The position numbers and the translations under genes are program-made. This document shows, piece by piece, positions 43,079-52,961 of a DNA stretch of 64,000 nucleotides. Source of the stretch: Paludibacteraceae bacterium (GTDB lineage Bacteria; Bacteroidota; Bacteroidia; Bacteroidales; Paludibacteraceae). Each line of letters starts with the position of its first letter. Positions within the stretch are counted from its first letter, which is position 1. Location of the stretch: positions 1 to 64,000 of the forward strand of contig JAKSNF010000007.1 in assembly GCA_024400115.1 (NCBI GenBank), written 5' to 3'. The notes below the pieces were generated by a model. It did no database searches. It had not been told where the DNA came from and saw nothing but the letters and a program-made list of their open reading frames with translations.

Positions 43079-44023
43079 ATGAAGAAAATACTATTATTAT
43101 TACTACCATTTTTGGTGGCTTGTACTTCATCGAAGAATCCTCCTTTTCAACCTGAACAACCCTCGTATATAGGGCTGCCGATAGTGACTTATACGGTGTT
43201 GTCGAAGGACAATATTCATCCTTCTGGAGAAGTGCCGATAGGTAGTCGGGTGGCGTTTGAGAGCACCTATAACCGCCGTAGTCAACTCATCGCCGGAACA
43301 TCGGCAACTCTTACTCTATCCGGTGTGGAGGGAATAAAGATTCGTTCTATCACGCTCCATATGCACTCCAATAAGTCCTCTGGTGCGGGAAGCTTGGTTG
43401 TTACTAATGGCTCGACACCCGTTTGGACAATTGATAATGCGGCTTTTAATACTCGCTCTTGGCATGGAACCTATACTACGGATACGGCTTCCGTCTTTCA
43501 TCTATTTACAACGCCTTTGGAGTGTACGGATCAACTGCAAATAACGATAACTGCTTCCGTCAATTCGTTGTATATACTGCGTTATGATATTGAATATGAG
43601 CCCGCATTAGGAGCACAAACCAAACGTGATGAGAACTTATCTTCCGGACTTAAGATAATCACTTTTTGGAACGATTATCGTCTGACCGGTCCTATTAATG
43701 GCAAGTATGTTAAGGTTCAATCTGATACGCTTCCCATCATGCAAGAAAATCTTTATTGGGTAGAGTTCTTCGGAGATACGGTTGCTACGATTCAACATTA
43801 TGTCACCGGTTCGTTTATTGGTTTTTGTAATGGTGATTTGTCGACTATTGCGACGCGATGGAACGTGGTGCAACATCCGGACACGTCGCTTACGTTCTAT
43901 ACTCTATTCAATGATAGGTACTATTCGCTGCTGCCCGATCCGAATAATGACCTTAATTGTTTTATTCAAGCTCACAATTCTCTTTTTAAACAACATTGGG
44001 TGCTATACTCAGTGGTTCAGTAA
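43079..44023 (+). CDS. Lipoprotein of unknown function
   Basis: 314 aa with a lipoprotein signal (MKKILLLLLPFLVAC, Cys 15). Residues 20-190 look like a fimbrillin/Mfa-like or BACON-type beta sandwich (SATLTLSGVEGIKIRSITLHM, NSLYILRYDIEYEPA), a pattern common in surface lipoproteins of gut Bacteroidales. Residues 200-314 form a second beta-rich domain (GPINGKYVKVQSDTLPIM, NVVQHPDTSLTFYTLF). The frame is open to 43010, but that part lies over the promoter, so ATG 43079 is the start. Single-gene unit by position. Confidence 0.75.
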   Translation: MKKILLLLLPFLVACTSSKNPPFQPEQPSYIGLPIVTYTVLSKDNIHPSGEVPIGSRVAFESTYNRRSQLIAGTSATLTLSGVEGIKIRSITLHMHSNKSSGAGSLVVTNGSTPVWTIDNAAFNTRSWHGTYTTDTASVFHLFTTPLECTDQLQITITASVNSLYILRYDIEYEPALGAQTKRDENLSSGLKIITFWNDYRLTGPINGKYVKVQSDTLPIMQENLYWVEFFGDTVATIQHYVTGSFIGFCNGDLSTIATRWNVVQHPDTSLTFYTLFNDRYYSLLPDPNNDLNCFIQAHNSLFKQHWVLYSVVQ

Positions 44024-44082
44024 TATTTTTTGTTCTGTGATAGTCTATTTTGCCCCAATTAGGCTAAAAAAATGAAAATATA

Positions 44083-44114
44083 TTTGCGCAATTCAAATTT
44101 TATTTGTAATTTTG
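44083..44114 (+). promoter_or_regulatory. Bacteroidota-type promoter for the S9 peptidase
   Basis: TTTG (44083-44086), 20-bp spacer, TAATTTTG (44107-44114). The leader is about 15 nt before ATG 44134. Confidence 0.85.
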
Positions 44115-44133
44115 CGCGAAAAATGAATTTTAT

Positions 44134-46140
44134 ATGAAGAAGATACTGTCTTTTTTGTTGGTCGTCATGGTTATCACGCCGCTGCGTGCAGAGTTGATGA
44201 CAGAGATATTAAGAGGTGATTATAAGGCCGCCACCCTTAGCAAGAGCATTAGGGATAGTGTGCTACAAAATGGAGCCGTTCGTTCCTCCTCGTCATTTTA
44301 TAAAAGAGGCGTGTGGGGTACAGCTCTTACTGCACGCAAAGTGAGTCCTAATGGTAAATATGAGGCTTATACTAGGGGGAATAACCTCTATGTCTATAAA
44401 CGTGATTTTAAGACCGACCTTGCCATAACGCATGATGAGGATAGCCTTGTTCTTAACGGTTCTGCCGATTGGCTTTATAACGAGGAGTTTGATTGTGGCG
44501 CTATGTTCGAGTGGTCGCCGGATAGTAAGTTCATTGCTTTTGTTCGTTTAGATACGCGTGAAGTATCTTCTTATGAATGGCAGGAGTTTCTCGGTGCCGA
44601 TAAAGAAACCGGTCGTTATCCTTCCTTGCGCACGATTCAATATCCGAGGGTAGGGACACCTAACTCCAAGACCTCCGTGTGTATCTACGATATGTATTAT
44701 AAGGACATTCGTACGATTGAGATTGGCGAGGCAGAGTATGTGCCCCGTTTAATGTGGAAAGCAGATGGTGAAAGCGGAAAATTATATGTAGAGAAACTCA
44801 ATCGTGATCAGAATAAATTAGAAGTTCTTGAAATCAATCCTAAGTCGGGCGTAAGCAAACTTTGGTACCAAGAGCAAAGTACCGATGGTTGGGTAGATTA
44901 CCGCATTTTTGATGAATGGCAGTGGCTTGATGATGGAACGCTTATCTTAGTGAGTGATCAATCCGGTTGGAGGCAGGTCTATCGTTATGCTGCTAATGGC
45001 AAGAAAATAAGCCAACTCACCAAGGATGGTTGCGATGTGACAAAATGTTACGGCTACGATGGGGCTACTAAAACGCTCTATTATCAAGTGGCTAATACAC
45101 CTATGACAAGGCAGAATCTTAGTTTGAGGATTGAGGAAGGAGGAAAAAGGAAGGAGGAAACGCGATTAGACGATGGCAAGGGCTGGTGCGAATTGTATTT
45201 CAATGCTAATTACACCGCTTATATAGAGGATTATCAGACGGAGTCGATGCCTAATCGGTACACGCTTTATGAGCGGAAAAGCGGAAAGTGGAAAGTGAAA
45301 GATGAAAGTGAAATTGAAGCGATAAATCAGAGAAATGATGAATTGAGACGCCGATGGCTAAGTGATGAACCTAAAGGAATGAGAAAAGAGTTTTTCTCGT
45401 TTGTGACGGAGCGTGGCGACACTCTTTATGGTTGGCTTATAAGACCTATGTTAGAGGAAGAAGATAATAAGTATCCGTTGGTTATGTTGCAATACTCCGG
45501 TCCGGGTAGTCAGCGTGTGGTTGAGAAATGGAATAAGAAATGGGAATACGGTTTGGCACAAATGGGTTATGCTGTAGTGTGTGTTGATGTGCGTGGAACG
45601 GGTGCTCGTGGTCAGAAATGGTTACATGAAACATATCTAAACCTTGGTGTTAAGGAGGCAGAGGATATCATCAGTGCTGCCAATTATGTAGCAAACAATA
45701 AGTCCTTCGCTATTGATTCCTCGCGTATGTGCCTTGGAGGTTGGAGTTATGGTGGTTTTGAAACGTTGATGACGATGAGTCAAGAGAATAGTCCGTTCAA
45801 ATGCGGTTTTGCAATAGCTCCGGTGACGGATTATCGCTTGTACGATAGCGGTTATACGGAGCGTTTTATGCGTCGTTCGCAGGTAAATGAACGGGGATAT
45901 CAAGGGTGCGCTTTGCCTTTGAAGGCAGAGAATTTGAAGGGTAGGTTACTTATCGTTCATGGTTTGGCGGATGATAATGTTCATTGTCAACATACGTGGG
46001 AGTATATTGAAGCGTTGGTACAAGCCGGTAAGCAGTTTGATATGCAGATTTATCCGGATGATAACCACTCCCTCCGCAAACGTGCTAATTACGAGCACTT
46101 ACATCGGAAATTAATAGAATTCTTACGGCAAAACAACTAA
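44134..46140 (+). CDS. Dipeptidyl peptidase IV-like S9 peptidase
   Basis: Exported serine peptidase that removes Xaa-Pro dipeptides or similar. A signal peptide (residues 1-19) precedes a beta-propeller (VSPNGKYEAYTRGNNLYVY; FEWSPDSKFIAFVRLD) and a C-terminal alpha/beta-hydrolase domain. The nucleophile elbow is GGWSYGGFETLM (about residues 530-541), Asp lies in VHGLADDNVHCQH and His in DDNHSLRKRANYEHLHRKLIEFL. 668 aa is slightly short for DPP-IV (about 720). Two purine-rich heptamer tracts lie in propeller loops (LRIEEGGKRKEE and RKSGKWKVKDESEIEA). Confidence 0.92.
   Translation: MKKILSFLLVVMVITPLRAELMTEILRGDYKAATLSKSIRDSVLQNGAVRSSSSFYKRGVWGTALTARKVSPNGKYEAYTRGNNLYVYKRDFKTDLAITHDEDSLVLNGSADWLYNEEFDCGAMFEWSPDSKFIAFVRLDTREVSSYEWQEFLGADKETGRYPSLRTIQYPRVGTPNSKTSVCIYDMYYKDIRTIEIGEAEYVPRLMWKADGESGKLYVEKLNRDQNKLEVLEINPKSGVSKLWYQEQSTDGWVDYRIFDEWQWLDDGTLILVSDQSGWRQVYRYAANGKKISQLTKDGCDVTKCYGYDGATKTLYYQVANTPMTRQNLSLRIEEGGKRKEETRLDDGKGWCELYFNANYTAYIEDYQTESMPNRYTLYERKSGKWKVKDESEIEAINQRNDELRRRWLSDEPKGMRKEFFSFVTERGDTLYGWLIRPMLEEEDNKYPLVMLQYSGPGSQRVVEKWNKKWEYGLAQMGYAVVCVDVRGTGARGQKWLHETYLNLGVKEAEDIISAANYVANNKSFAIDSSRMCLGGWSYGGFETLMTMSQENSPFKCGFAIAPVTDYRLYDSGYTERFMRRSQVNERGYQGCALPLKAENLKGRLLIVHGLADDNVHCQHTWEYIEALVQAGKQFDMQIYPDDNHSLRKRANYEHLHRKLIEFLRQNN
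45124..45161 (+). repeat. In-frame AGGAGGA heptamer tract in the S9 peptidase gene
   Basis: Units TTGAGGA, AGGAGGA, AAAAGGA, AGGAGGA with period 7 encode RIEEGGKRKEE. Confidence 0.8.
45271..45317 (+). repeat. Second in-frame purine tract in the S9 peptidase gene
   Basis: Period-7 units of the GCGGAAA/GTGGAAA/GTGAAAG kind encode KSGKWKVKDESEIE, rich in alternating charges. Confidence 0.75.
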
Positions 46141-46178
46141 TACTAACAACTAATATTTAACAACAAAACAACTAAATT
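46138..46178. repeat. Intergenic TAACAAC heptamer-like tract
   Basis: The gap between the S9 peptidase stop and the MFS gene consists of TAACAAC/TAATATT-like units with a period of about 7. It contains no promoter match, so the MFS-ROK genes may be read from upstream. Confidence 0.55.
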
Positions 46179-46179
46179 T

Positions 46180-47487
46180 ATGGAAAACAATCAACAAAAA
46201 CGCTCTGCGTTAACCATCATCACTATTGTGACGATGTTCTTTTTGTATGCTATGATTGCGTTTGTAACCAATCTGGCAGCTCCCGTTGGTAAAATATGGG
46301 AGAATAGTTTCGAGGGTTCTACACATGCCACTTTACTTGGTATGCTTGGAAACATGATGAATTTCGCTGCTTACCTTTTTATGGGTGTTCCGGCGGGTAA
46401 ACTTCTTCAGAAGATAGGTTATAAGAAAACGGCTTTAGCTGCCGTTGTCGTAGGTCTCGTAGGTATCGCCTTCCAATGGTTGAGCGGCGTTACTGCTACT
46501 TTCGTTGTGTATTTGCTGGGCGCTTTTATTTGCGGCTTTGCCGTTTGTATGCTCAATACGGTTGTTAATCCGATGCTTAATAACATCGTCGGTGGTGGAA
46601 ATAGAGGTAATCAATTGAATATGATTGGTGGCACACTGAACTCATTAACGGGGTCGTTAACTCCTATGTTTGTAGGTGCTTTGGTAGGTACTTCATTTGC
46701 AGAAAAGACGATAAGTGATGTTAATATCGTTCTTTATATCGCTATGGCAGTATTCGTAGCAGTATTCTTTATTCTTCTGTTTATGCCCATTGCCGAACCG
46801 CGTGATGTAAAAGAAAAAATCGTTTATGAGCGTTCTCCTTGGGCTTTCCGCCATTTTGTTTTGGGTACTATCGCAATCTTCTTCTATGTAGGCGTGGAAG
46901 TAGGCGTCCCTGCTTCGGTTATTTCCTATTTGAGTAACCTTAATTATGGTGTTGGCTTCTCTTATGAAACCGCCACTTTCGTTGCCGGTTTGTATTGGCT
47001 ACTGATGTTGGCAGGACGTTTAGTAGGTAGCGCTATTGGTGGTAAGGTTTCTTCTAAAGCTATGGTTTCTTGCACGGCTACGGTGGCTATCGCTCTCATT
47101 GCTGCTGCTATTATCATTGGTAATAAAATAATGGTGGCATTCCCCAGTAATTGGGCTTTTGATATGGTACAACTGCCCTTAGCAGCCGTTCTGCTTATCT
47201 TAGTGGGTCTGTGCACGAGTGTAATGTGGACCTCTATTTTCAATATGTCTGTGGAGGGTTTGGGTAAATATACGGCAGCTGCCAGTGGTATCTTCATGAT
47301 GATGGTTGTTGGTGGCGGATTGGTTCCGTTGATTCAGAGTGCGGTGGCTGATGCTTGCAACCCCATTATGGAGAATGGTACAGGTTTCCTCATCAGTTAT
47401 CTCGTTATGATTGTTGCTGTAGCATATATTTTATTCTACGCTTTGATTGGAAGTAAAAATGTAAACAAAGATATTAAAGTCGATTAA
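46180..47487 (+). CDS. MFS sugar transporter (FucP/FHS-like)
   Basis: Twelve hydrophobic segments over 435 aa; inner-membrane proton-coupled sugar uptake is likely. The CMLNTVVNPMLNNIVGG and GNQLNMIGGTLNSLTG motifs resemble the NP and N-rich motif of the fucose:H+ symporter subfamily. The adjacent ROK kinase gene starts 2 bp after its stop, so import followed by phosphorylation of one hexose (glucose, mannose or an amino sugar) is the most plausible role. Confidence 0.87.
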   Translation: MENNQQKRSALTIITIVTMFFLYAMIAFVTNLAAPVGKIWENSFEGSTHATLLGMLGNMMNFAAYLFMGVPAGKLLQKIGYKKTALAAVVVGLVGIAFQWLSGVTATFVVYLLGAFICGFAVCMLNTVVNPMLNNIVGGGNRGNQLNMIGGTLNSLTGSLTPMFVGALVGTSFAEKTISDVNIVLYIAMAVFVAVFFILLFMPIAEPRDVKEKIVYERSPWAFRHFVLGTIAIFFYVGVEVGVPASVISYLSNLNYGVGFSYETATFVAGLYWLLMLAGRLVGSAIGGKVSSKAMVSCTATVAIALIAAAIIIGNKIMVAFPSNWAFDMVQLPLAAVLLILVGLCTSVMWTSIFNMSVEGLGKYTAAASGIFMMMVVGGGLVPLIQSAVADACNPIMENGTGFLISYLVMIVAVAYILFYALIGSKNVNKDIKVD

Positions 47488-47489
47488 TC

Positions 47490-48443
47490 ATGGAAAAACC
47501 GTATGTATTAGGCCTCGATATGGGAGGTACGAACTCTGTATTAGGCATTGTAGATGCACGTGGACACGTGTTAGCAAGAACGTCAATTAAGACGCAAGAG
47601 TACAAAGAAATCGATAAGTATGTAGATGCTCTCTACAACGAAGCGATGAAGATTATTGATTCCGTTGGCGGCATCGACCTTATTCGTGGTATTGGTGCCG
47701 GAACTCCTAATGGTAACTACTATACCGGTTGGATTGACGGAGCTATGAACCTGCCTTGGCCGCGTGTTCCGTTTGCTGAACTGATGAGCAAAAAATTCGG
47801 TGTTCCTTGCAAATTGACCAATGACGCTAATGCCGCTGCTATGGGCGAAATGACCTATGGCGCAGCACGTGGTATGAAAAACTTCATTATGATTACCCTT
47901 GGAACCGGTGTCGGTTCGGGTATCGTTATTGATGGTAAGATGGTTTATGGTCATGATGGTTTCGCAGGTGAGTTAGGTCACACTTGCGCCGATCGTAGCC
48001 CGTTGGCACGCCAATGTAATTGTGGTAAAAAGGGTTGCTTAGAGACCTATTGTTCGGCTAATGGTGTAGCTCGTACGGCGAAAGAGATAATTAGTACAAC
48101 AACGAAGGAAACTATGCTTCGTAAGTTAGATGTGGATAAGATAACGTCCAAGGACGTGTTTGATGCAGCAGAAGCAGGTGACGAGGTAGCAAAGGAAATC
48201 TTCGACTACACGGGAACTATTCTCGGTCGCTCGTTGGCAGACTTCGTTGCTTTCTCTGCTCCTGAAGCAATCGTGCTCTTTGGTGGCTTGACTAAATCGG
48301 GACATTGGATTATGGATCCGGTTGTAAAGGCATTGAACGACAATGTGTTACCTTTGTGGAGAGATAAAGTGAAGGTTATGTTCTCTGACCTTAAGGAGTC
48401 GGACGCTGCAGTACTCGGTGCCAGCGCCTTAGCTTGGGAATAA
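47490..48443 (+). CDS. ROK-family sugar kinase (glucokinase-like)
   Basis: Cytoplasmic sugar kinase. ATP site motif LGLDMGGTNSVLGIVD at residues 7-22, catalytic Asp in KLTNDANAAAMGE, glycine-rich ITLGTGVGSGIVIDG and the ROK zinc motif with GELGHT then CNCGKKGCLETY. 317 aa is typical. Forms an operon with the MFS transporter; the sugar is glucose or a close relative by family. Confidence 0.92.
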   Translation: MEKPYVLGLDMGGTNSVLGIVDARGHVLARTSIKTQEYKEIDKYVDALYNEAMKIIDSVGGIDLIRGIGAGTPNGNYYTGWIDGAMNLPWPRVPFAELMSKKFGVPCKLTNDANAAAMGEMTYGAARGMKNFIMITLGTGVGSGIVIDGKMVYGHDGFAGELGHTCADRSPLARQCNCGKKGCLETYCSANGVARTAKEIISTTTKETMLRKLDVDKITSKDVFDAAEAGDEVAKEIFDYTGTILGRSLADFVAFSAPEAIVLFGGLTKSGHWIMDPVVKALNDNVLPLWRDKVKVMFSDLKESDAAVLGASALAWE

Positions 48444-48465
48444 TAGAAAGCCTCCGTCGGCGCAT

Positions 48466-49014
48466 ATGTCAAAGCATGTATATATAACATTCGACGATGG
48501 TCCTATCCCAGAGATAACTCCTGCAGTATTGGACATCCTCCGCAAGGAGGGTGTTCTTGCTACATTTTTTATGGTGGGCGAGAACGCGATGCGTTATCCC
48601 GATTTGGTGGATCGTGTCCGCCATGAGGGACATCGCATTGGTTGCCACACGTATCATCACCTTAAAGGATGGGGAATGTCTGTTAATGACTATGTTCAAG
48701 ACGTAGATCGATGTGATCCTTATTTAGGCGGAACGCGACTCTTTCGACCACCCTATGGAAGAATACGTATTCCTCAGTGGATAAGACTGAGAAAGAAAGG
48801 GTATAAGATTGTTTTGTGGAATGTACTCACGCGTGACTATCATCCGTTATCTACTTGTGAAACGATGATGTCGTTCGTTCGGCGCAGTCGGAATGGCAGT
48901 ATTATTGTCTTTCACGATTCGCTTAAGGCGGGACAAAAAATGCTTGATACCCTTCCTATTGCTATCCATTGGCTTAAGGAGCAAGGTTTTATGTTTGATG
49001 TTCTTACAACTTAG
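48466..49014 (+). CDS. Polysaccharide deacetylase (NodB/CE4)
   Basis: Metal-dependent deacetylase of chitin-, peptidoglycan- or exopolysaccharide-type substrates. Motif 1 TFDDGP (residues 8-13), motif 2 CHTYHH (metal ligands), motif 3 RPPYGR, and motif 5 VFHDSLKAG. 182 aa is a minimal CE4 domain. No signal peptide is visible, so it may be intracellular or anchored through a partner. It follows the ROK gene by 22 bp. Confidence 0.88.
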   Translation: MSKHVYITFDDGPIPEITPAVLDILRKEGVLATFFMVGENAMRYPDLVDRVRHEGHRIGCHTYHHLKGWGMSVNDYVQDVDRCDPYLGGTRLFRPPYGRIRIPQWIRLRKKGYKIVLWNVLTRDYHPLSTCETMMSFVRRSRNGSIIVFHDSLKAGQKMLDTLPIAIHWLKEQGFMFDVLTT

Positions 49015-49020
49015 ACAAAC

Positions 49021-50910
49021 ATGCTAAGGAAAGAATTTATTGTCTTATGCTTATTAGCAACGATTTTTATTGGTTGTGCTAATAGAGGTATAGGACCGCA
49101 AGGCGGCCCTCGTGATTCAATACCTCCTGTCTTAGTGGCAATGTTCCCCGAGGATGGTACCACGCATTTTAACGCCAAGCGTATCGAACTTCAATTCAAC
49201 GAATATCTCCAATTAGACAATGTTGCAGAGAACGTTCTTTTATCTCCTCCCACTAAACAACCGCCGGAAGTACGTGCCGTCGGCAAGAAAGTTTTTGTTA
49301 CTTTTTTAGATACTTTACGCGATTCCACTACTTATACGATTGAGTTTGGAAGTGCTATTTGTGATTTTAACGAAAAAGTACCTCTAGATGGCTTTACATA
49401 TTCTTTCTCTACAGGCGATGCTTTGGACTCGTTGGAAATCTCCGGACGTGTCATCAATAGTGCCGATCTCAACCCTATATCCGGCATCGTTGTCGGGCTA
49501 CATCGTGACTTGCATGACTCAGCCTTTGCTATTTCGCAGTTTGATAACGTAGCCAAGACAGACTCTGTCGGTTGCTTCATTATTCATAATATTCGTCCGG
49601 GCAGTTACAGAATTTATGCCTTGGGAGACATCTCTCGCGATTATCGTTATCAACCCGGAGAGGGGCTTGCTTTTAACGATAGTATATGGCACACCTCCCT
49701 TGATATACAAACGTTTAGTGACACAACATGGTTGGATAGTTTAGCTGCGGATTCTACCCCCATCATTGACACTATCATTGAACGTACCGTTGTTACCAAA
49801 GGACCGAATGATGTTGAATTGTTTTATTTTAAGGAAAACAAGACCCGTCGCTATTTTCAACGCGCCTATCGCGATGAGGCACATGCGTTGCGGTTCATCT
49901 TAGTAGGTAAGCAAGATACACAACCTTCTTTCCGCGCGTTACGTCCCTGTGAAGTGGACAGTTCATTCCGAGATAGCGCTTTCGTAGATTGGATGCCCTA
50001 TACGCGTTGGAGTTATAATAAGACCAACGACACTATTCTATGTTGGCTCACGGATAGTATAGCCATAAGACAAGATAGTCTTTTTGCTGAGATAACGTAC
50101 CAGCGTACCGACTCCGTCTATAACCTTGAAATGGCAAAAGATACGCTGCGTTGTGTCTATCGTGCTCCGCGACTGACGGAGAAGATGTTAGAGACTAAGG
50201 CGCGTCAAGCCAAAAACCGCCGTGTAGAAATTAAAGGTAATGCGACTGGTAAATTCGGTATAGAAAAACCCGTTATTCTGACTATGTCGATGCCGTTAGA
50301 TAGCCTCCATAAGGATAGCATATCCTTGTGGCAGAAGATAGACACGATATATAAAGAACTTACTTTTGACCTTGTACCCCTTGATTCGGCTCAGTTACGC
50401 TATCAGGTCATGTATCCTTGGCAGAGCGAGGGAGCATACGAATTACGCATTGACTCTAATGCTGTGGTGGATATATACGGCAAAACGAATAAAGAATCTA
50501 AAATACAGTTCTCTATTCGTTCGGTAGAAGAATACGCTAACTTAGCCGTGACGTTGATGCATTACGACCCCCACATGATTTTGCAAATACTCAATGAGAA
50601 AGGGGAACCAATCCTCGATTATAAGGCATGGAAAATAGAGACCGATAGCACGCAAGCTACCCTCCATTTTAAGAACCTTGAACCAAAGAGTTATTATCTC
50701 AAACTATTTATGGATCTTAATGGTGATAGTCTTTGGACTACGGGAGATTGGTTACAGCATCAGCAACCCGAACCGGTCTATTATTACCCCAAGAAACTAC
50801 AATTCAAAGCTAATTGGGATTTCGAAGAAACATGGGATTATACTGCCGTGCCGCAATTAGATGGTAAGCCGAAAGAACTTATCAAAGACGCAGCTAAAGA
50901 AAAGAAGTGA
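49021..50910 (+). CDS. Ig-like-domain (SbsA/Big_5) surface lipoprotein
   Basis: Lipoprotein signal ATIFIGC (Cys about 19), then NRGIGPQGGPRDSIPPVLVAMFPEDGT, the typical start of a Bacteroidota Ig-like family. A Big_5/SbsA-type domain follows (residues about 38-130: VFVTFLDTLRDSTTYTIEFG), then a prealbumin-like domain (LEISGRVINSADLNPISGIVVGL) and further beta domains. 629 aa. Likely outer-membrane attached; function unknown but common and conserved in the order. It starts 6 bp after the deacetylase. Confidence 0.85.
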   Translation: MLRKEFIVLCLLATIFIGCANRGIGPQGGPRDSIPPVLVAMFPEDGTTHFNAKRIELQFNEYLQLDNVAENVLLSPPTKQPPEVRAVGKKVFVTFLDTLRDSTTYTIEFGSAICDFNEKVPLDGFTYSFSTGDALDSLEISGRVINSADLNPISGIVVGLHRDLHDSAFAISQFDNVAKTDSVGCFIIHNIRPGSYRIYALGDISRDYRYQPGEGLAFNDSIWHTSLDIQTFSDTTWLDSLAADSTPIIDTIIERTVVTKGPNDVELFYFKENKTRRYFQRAYRDEAHALRFILVGKQDTQPSFRALRPCEVDSSFRDSAFVDWMPYTRWSYNKTNDTILCWLTDSIAIRQDSLFAEITYQRTDSVYNLEMAKDTLRCVYRAPRLTEKMLETKARQAKNRRVEIKGNATGKFGIEKPVILTMSMPLDSLHKDSISLWQKIDTIYKELTFDLVPLDSAQLRYQVMYPWQSEGAYELRIDSNAVVDIYGKTNKESKIQFSIRSVEEYANLAVTLMHYDPHMILQILNEKGEPILDYKAWKIETDSTQATLHFKNLEPKSYYLKLFMDLNGDSLWTTGDWLQHQQPEPVYYYPKKLQFKANWDFEETWDYTAVPQLDGKPKELIKDAAKEKK

Positions 50911-50920
50911 TTTGTGATTT

Positions 50921-51991
50921 ATGGATGTTGAACAAATATATTTGCGCTTGTTGCGCAAAGCAATAGGATTGACGAAGGAGGATACTAACGTCTCTCAAGA
51001 ACAATGGGCAGCCATCAAGCAACTCTCCCATCGTCAAGGGACGGATATATTCCTTACGACTGACAAAACAATGCTTGCTCGTGCCATGATGCGTCAGCAA
51101 CAACAGTTACTGACCTTAGATATTATTTGGCAGGCACTTGAAAAAGTCGGTCTTCGTCCTGTCATTCTTAAAGGTTTCGGTTTGGCTCGGTTTTATCCCG
51201 AACCGTATAGGCGATTCAGTTCGGATGTTGATATATGGGTGGGCAAAGGTAATTACGACATCGTAACATCCGCTATTAATAGTGTAATGAAGGTTGAGTG
51301 GCACCATGAGAACGAGGATGTGAACGAACGACATTATAATTTTGCTTCGCCGCAAGGACTCATCTTTGAGACCCATCCGCAGACTATTCCTTTTATTTTA
51401 CCCTCGGAGAAAGCCGCTTTAGAAACTATCGAACTGCCCGCTATGACTAATGCGGAAGAGTTTGTATTTGAAGGTCATTGTTTGCGTATGCCTCAAGCGG
51501 AGTTCAATCTCCTTTTTATATTTATGCACGCGTGGGAGCACTTCACTTCCTCCGGTGCTGGTCTCAAGCACCTCGCCGATTTAGCAGTGTTAGTGAATAA
51601 TGACAGATTGAAAAGACAAGACCCTGATGATGTATTAGTAACACTAAGGAAGTTGCACTTATTAGAGCCTTGGCTCGTGATGGGTTATGTGGTGGTTAAG
51701 GTCTTTGACTTGCGTAAGGAGCAGTGGCCGTTATATAAAGATACGCGTCGTATTCGTCGTTTAGGAGAACGATTATATAGGCGTATTATGGACGAAGGGC
51801 TAACGCGCCCTAATCAATCTTCAGTAAAGACTAATAAGACCTCAGTACTAAGCAATAAATGGTTCAGTAAATTGTGGACTTTAGGTGAGCGTATTAGAAC
51901 TGCTCTCATGATAGCGCCTTATAGCCCGCAGTATGCCCGTTATTACCTCTACTCGGCTGTTTATAAGGGAGTCAAAAGGTTAAGAAAATGA
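50921..51991 (+). CDS. Nucleotidyltransferase-family protein (NTP_transf_5)
   Basis: Residues about 75-120 carry the minimal nucleotidyltransferase signature: PVILKGFGLARFYPEPYRRFSSDVDIWV, with the DVD acidic pair in place of the usual GSxxxDxD. This family is often found next to polysaccharide or radical-SAM clusters; the nucleotide acceptor is not known. 356 aa, cytoplasmic. Its stop overlaps the next ATG by 4 nt (ATGA), so the two are translated together. Confidence 0.8.
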   Translation: MDVEQIYLRLLRKAIGLTKEDTNVSQEQWAAIKQLSHRQGTDIFLTTDKTMLARAMMRQQQQLLTLDIIWQALEKVGLRPVILKGFGLARFYPEPYRRFSSDVDIWVGKGNYDIVTSAINSVMKVEWHHENEDVNERHYNFASPQGLIFETHPQTIPFILPSEKAALETIELPAMTNAEEFVFEGHCLRMPQAEFNLLFIFMHAWEHFTSSGAGLKHLADLAVLVNNDRLKRQDPDDVLVTLRKLHLLEPWLVMGYVVVKVFDLRKEQWPLYKDTRRIRRLGERLYRRIMDEGLTRPNQSSVKTNKTSVLSNKWFSKLWTLGERIRTALMIAPYSPQYARYYLYSAVYKGVKRLRK

Positions 51992-52950
51992 ATGAACAGT
52001 GGCATATATTGATGACCAACTCTCCTACAGCAACGTGGTTTCAAAGCGAGGAGGCTCATTTGTGTTTCGAGTCCTGTCGTCAGTGGCTCGACCCCTTCCT
52101 TGTACAAGTGCACAGAGGAGATCGTTTGGTCGGTTCGCTTTCAGGCTATGTCACGAAAGAACATTCCTGTCTTGAACAATTCTTCACGGCTCGTGCGGTC
52201 ATTTATGGAGGTCCCCTTTTGGCAGAGGATATAACGAATAACGAATTATTCCAATTGTTGACGAGAGTGAAAAGGGAATGCGAGAAGCGAAAAGCGATTT
52301 ATACGGAGATTCGTAATTTCCGTGATTTCTCTCGTTGGCGTCAGGTATTTGAACAAGTTAGTTTTACGTATGCTCCGCATTATGATATACATATAGACAC
52401 AAGCGTCAAGTCAACAATGGAGGCTCGTATTCACGAGTCTAAACTTCGAGCTGTGCACAAAGCCCTTGCCGAAGGGCAGTCTTTAGTGGAGGCAACTACG
52501 GAAGAGCAAGTTCGAGAGTGGTATCAATCACTCCGTCACCTTTATAAAACTAAAGTGCATCGCCCCCTCTGGCCATGTAATTTTTTCCTTCACCTTTGGC
52601 AAGAAGGATATGCAAAACTGCTAATAACGAAAAAGAAGGTGGATAACCCCTATGGAAAGACACAAGAAATAGGTGGCATCTTTTGTGTGAAAGATAATAC
52701 GTCGCTGTATGAATGGTATATTTGTGGTCCCTCGTTAGTGACTTATGGTGCATTAGAATATGCTGCGGATAATGGACTTCAACGCTTTGATTTGATGGGA
52801 GCGGGAGAACCCGGAGTGCCGTACGGCGTACGTGATTTTAAAATGCAGTTTGGGGGCGAACTCAAAGAACTTGGTCGTTACCATTTCATTAGTAAACCAA
52901 TGCTATATAGATTAGGTAAGGCGTTCATCTCACTAACCACTAATCACTAA
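51988..52950 (+). CDS. FemAB-like / GNAT-superfamily transferase
   Basis: 320-aa soluble protein of the FemAB-type GNAT superfamily, as found in exopolysaccharide clusters. Recognisable parts: ARAVIYGGPLLAED, YTEIRNFRDFSRWRQVFEQVSF and the acyl-binding C-terminal half (GGIFCVKDNTSLYEWYICGPS, LMGAGEPGVPYGVRDFKMQFGGEL). It could attach an acyl or aminoacyl group to a glycan or wall precursor. The last codons (ISLTTNH) run into an ACTAATC-like heptamer tract. Confidence 0.8.
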   Translation: MNEQWHILMTNSPTATWFQSEEAHLCFESCRQWLDPFLVQVHRGDRLVGSLSGYVTKEHSCLEQFFTARAVIYGGPLLAEDITNNELFQLLTRVKRECEKRKAIYTEIRNFRDFSRWRQVFEQVSFTYAPHYDIHIDTSVKSTMEARIHESKLRAVHKALAEGQSLVEATTEEQVREWYQSLRHLYKTKVHRPLWPCNFFLHLWQEGYAKLLITKKKVDNPYGKTQEIGGIFCVKDNTSLYEWYICGPSLVTYGALEYAADNGLQRFDLMGAGEPGVPYGVRDFKMQFGGELKELGRYHFISKPMLYRLGKAFISLTTNH

Positions 52951-52960
52951 TTTCAAATTT
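52930..52960 (+). repeat. CACTAAC heptamer tract at the FemAB-like stop codon
   Basis: Units CACTAAC, CACTAAT, CACTAAT, TTCAAAT with period 7 run from the last codons to the ATG of the next gene. Confidence 0.65.
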
Positions 52961-52961
52961 A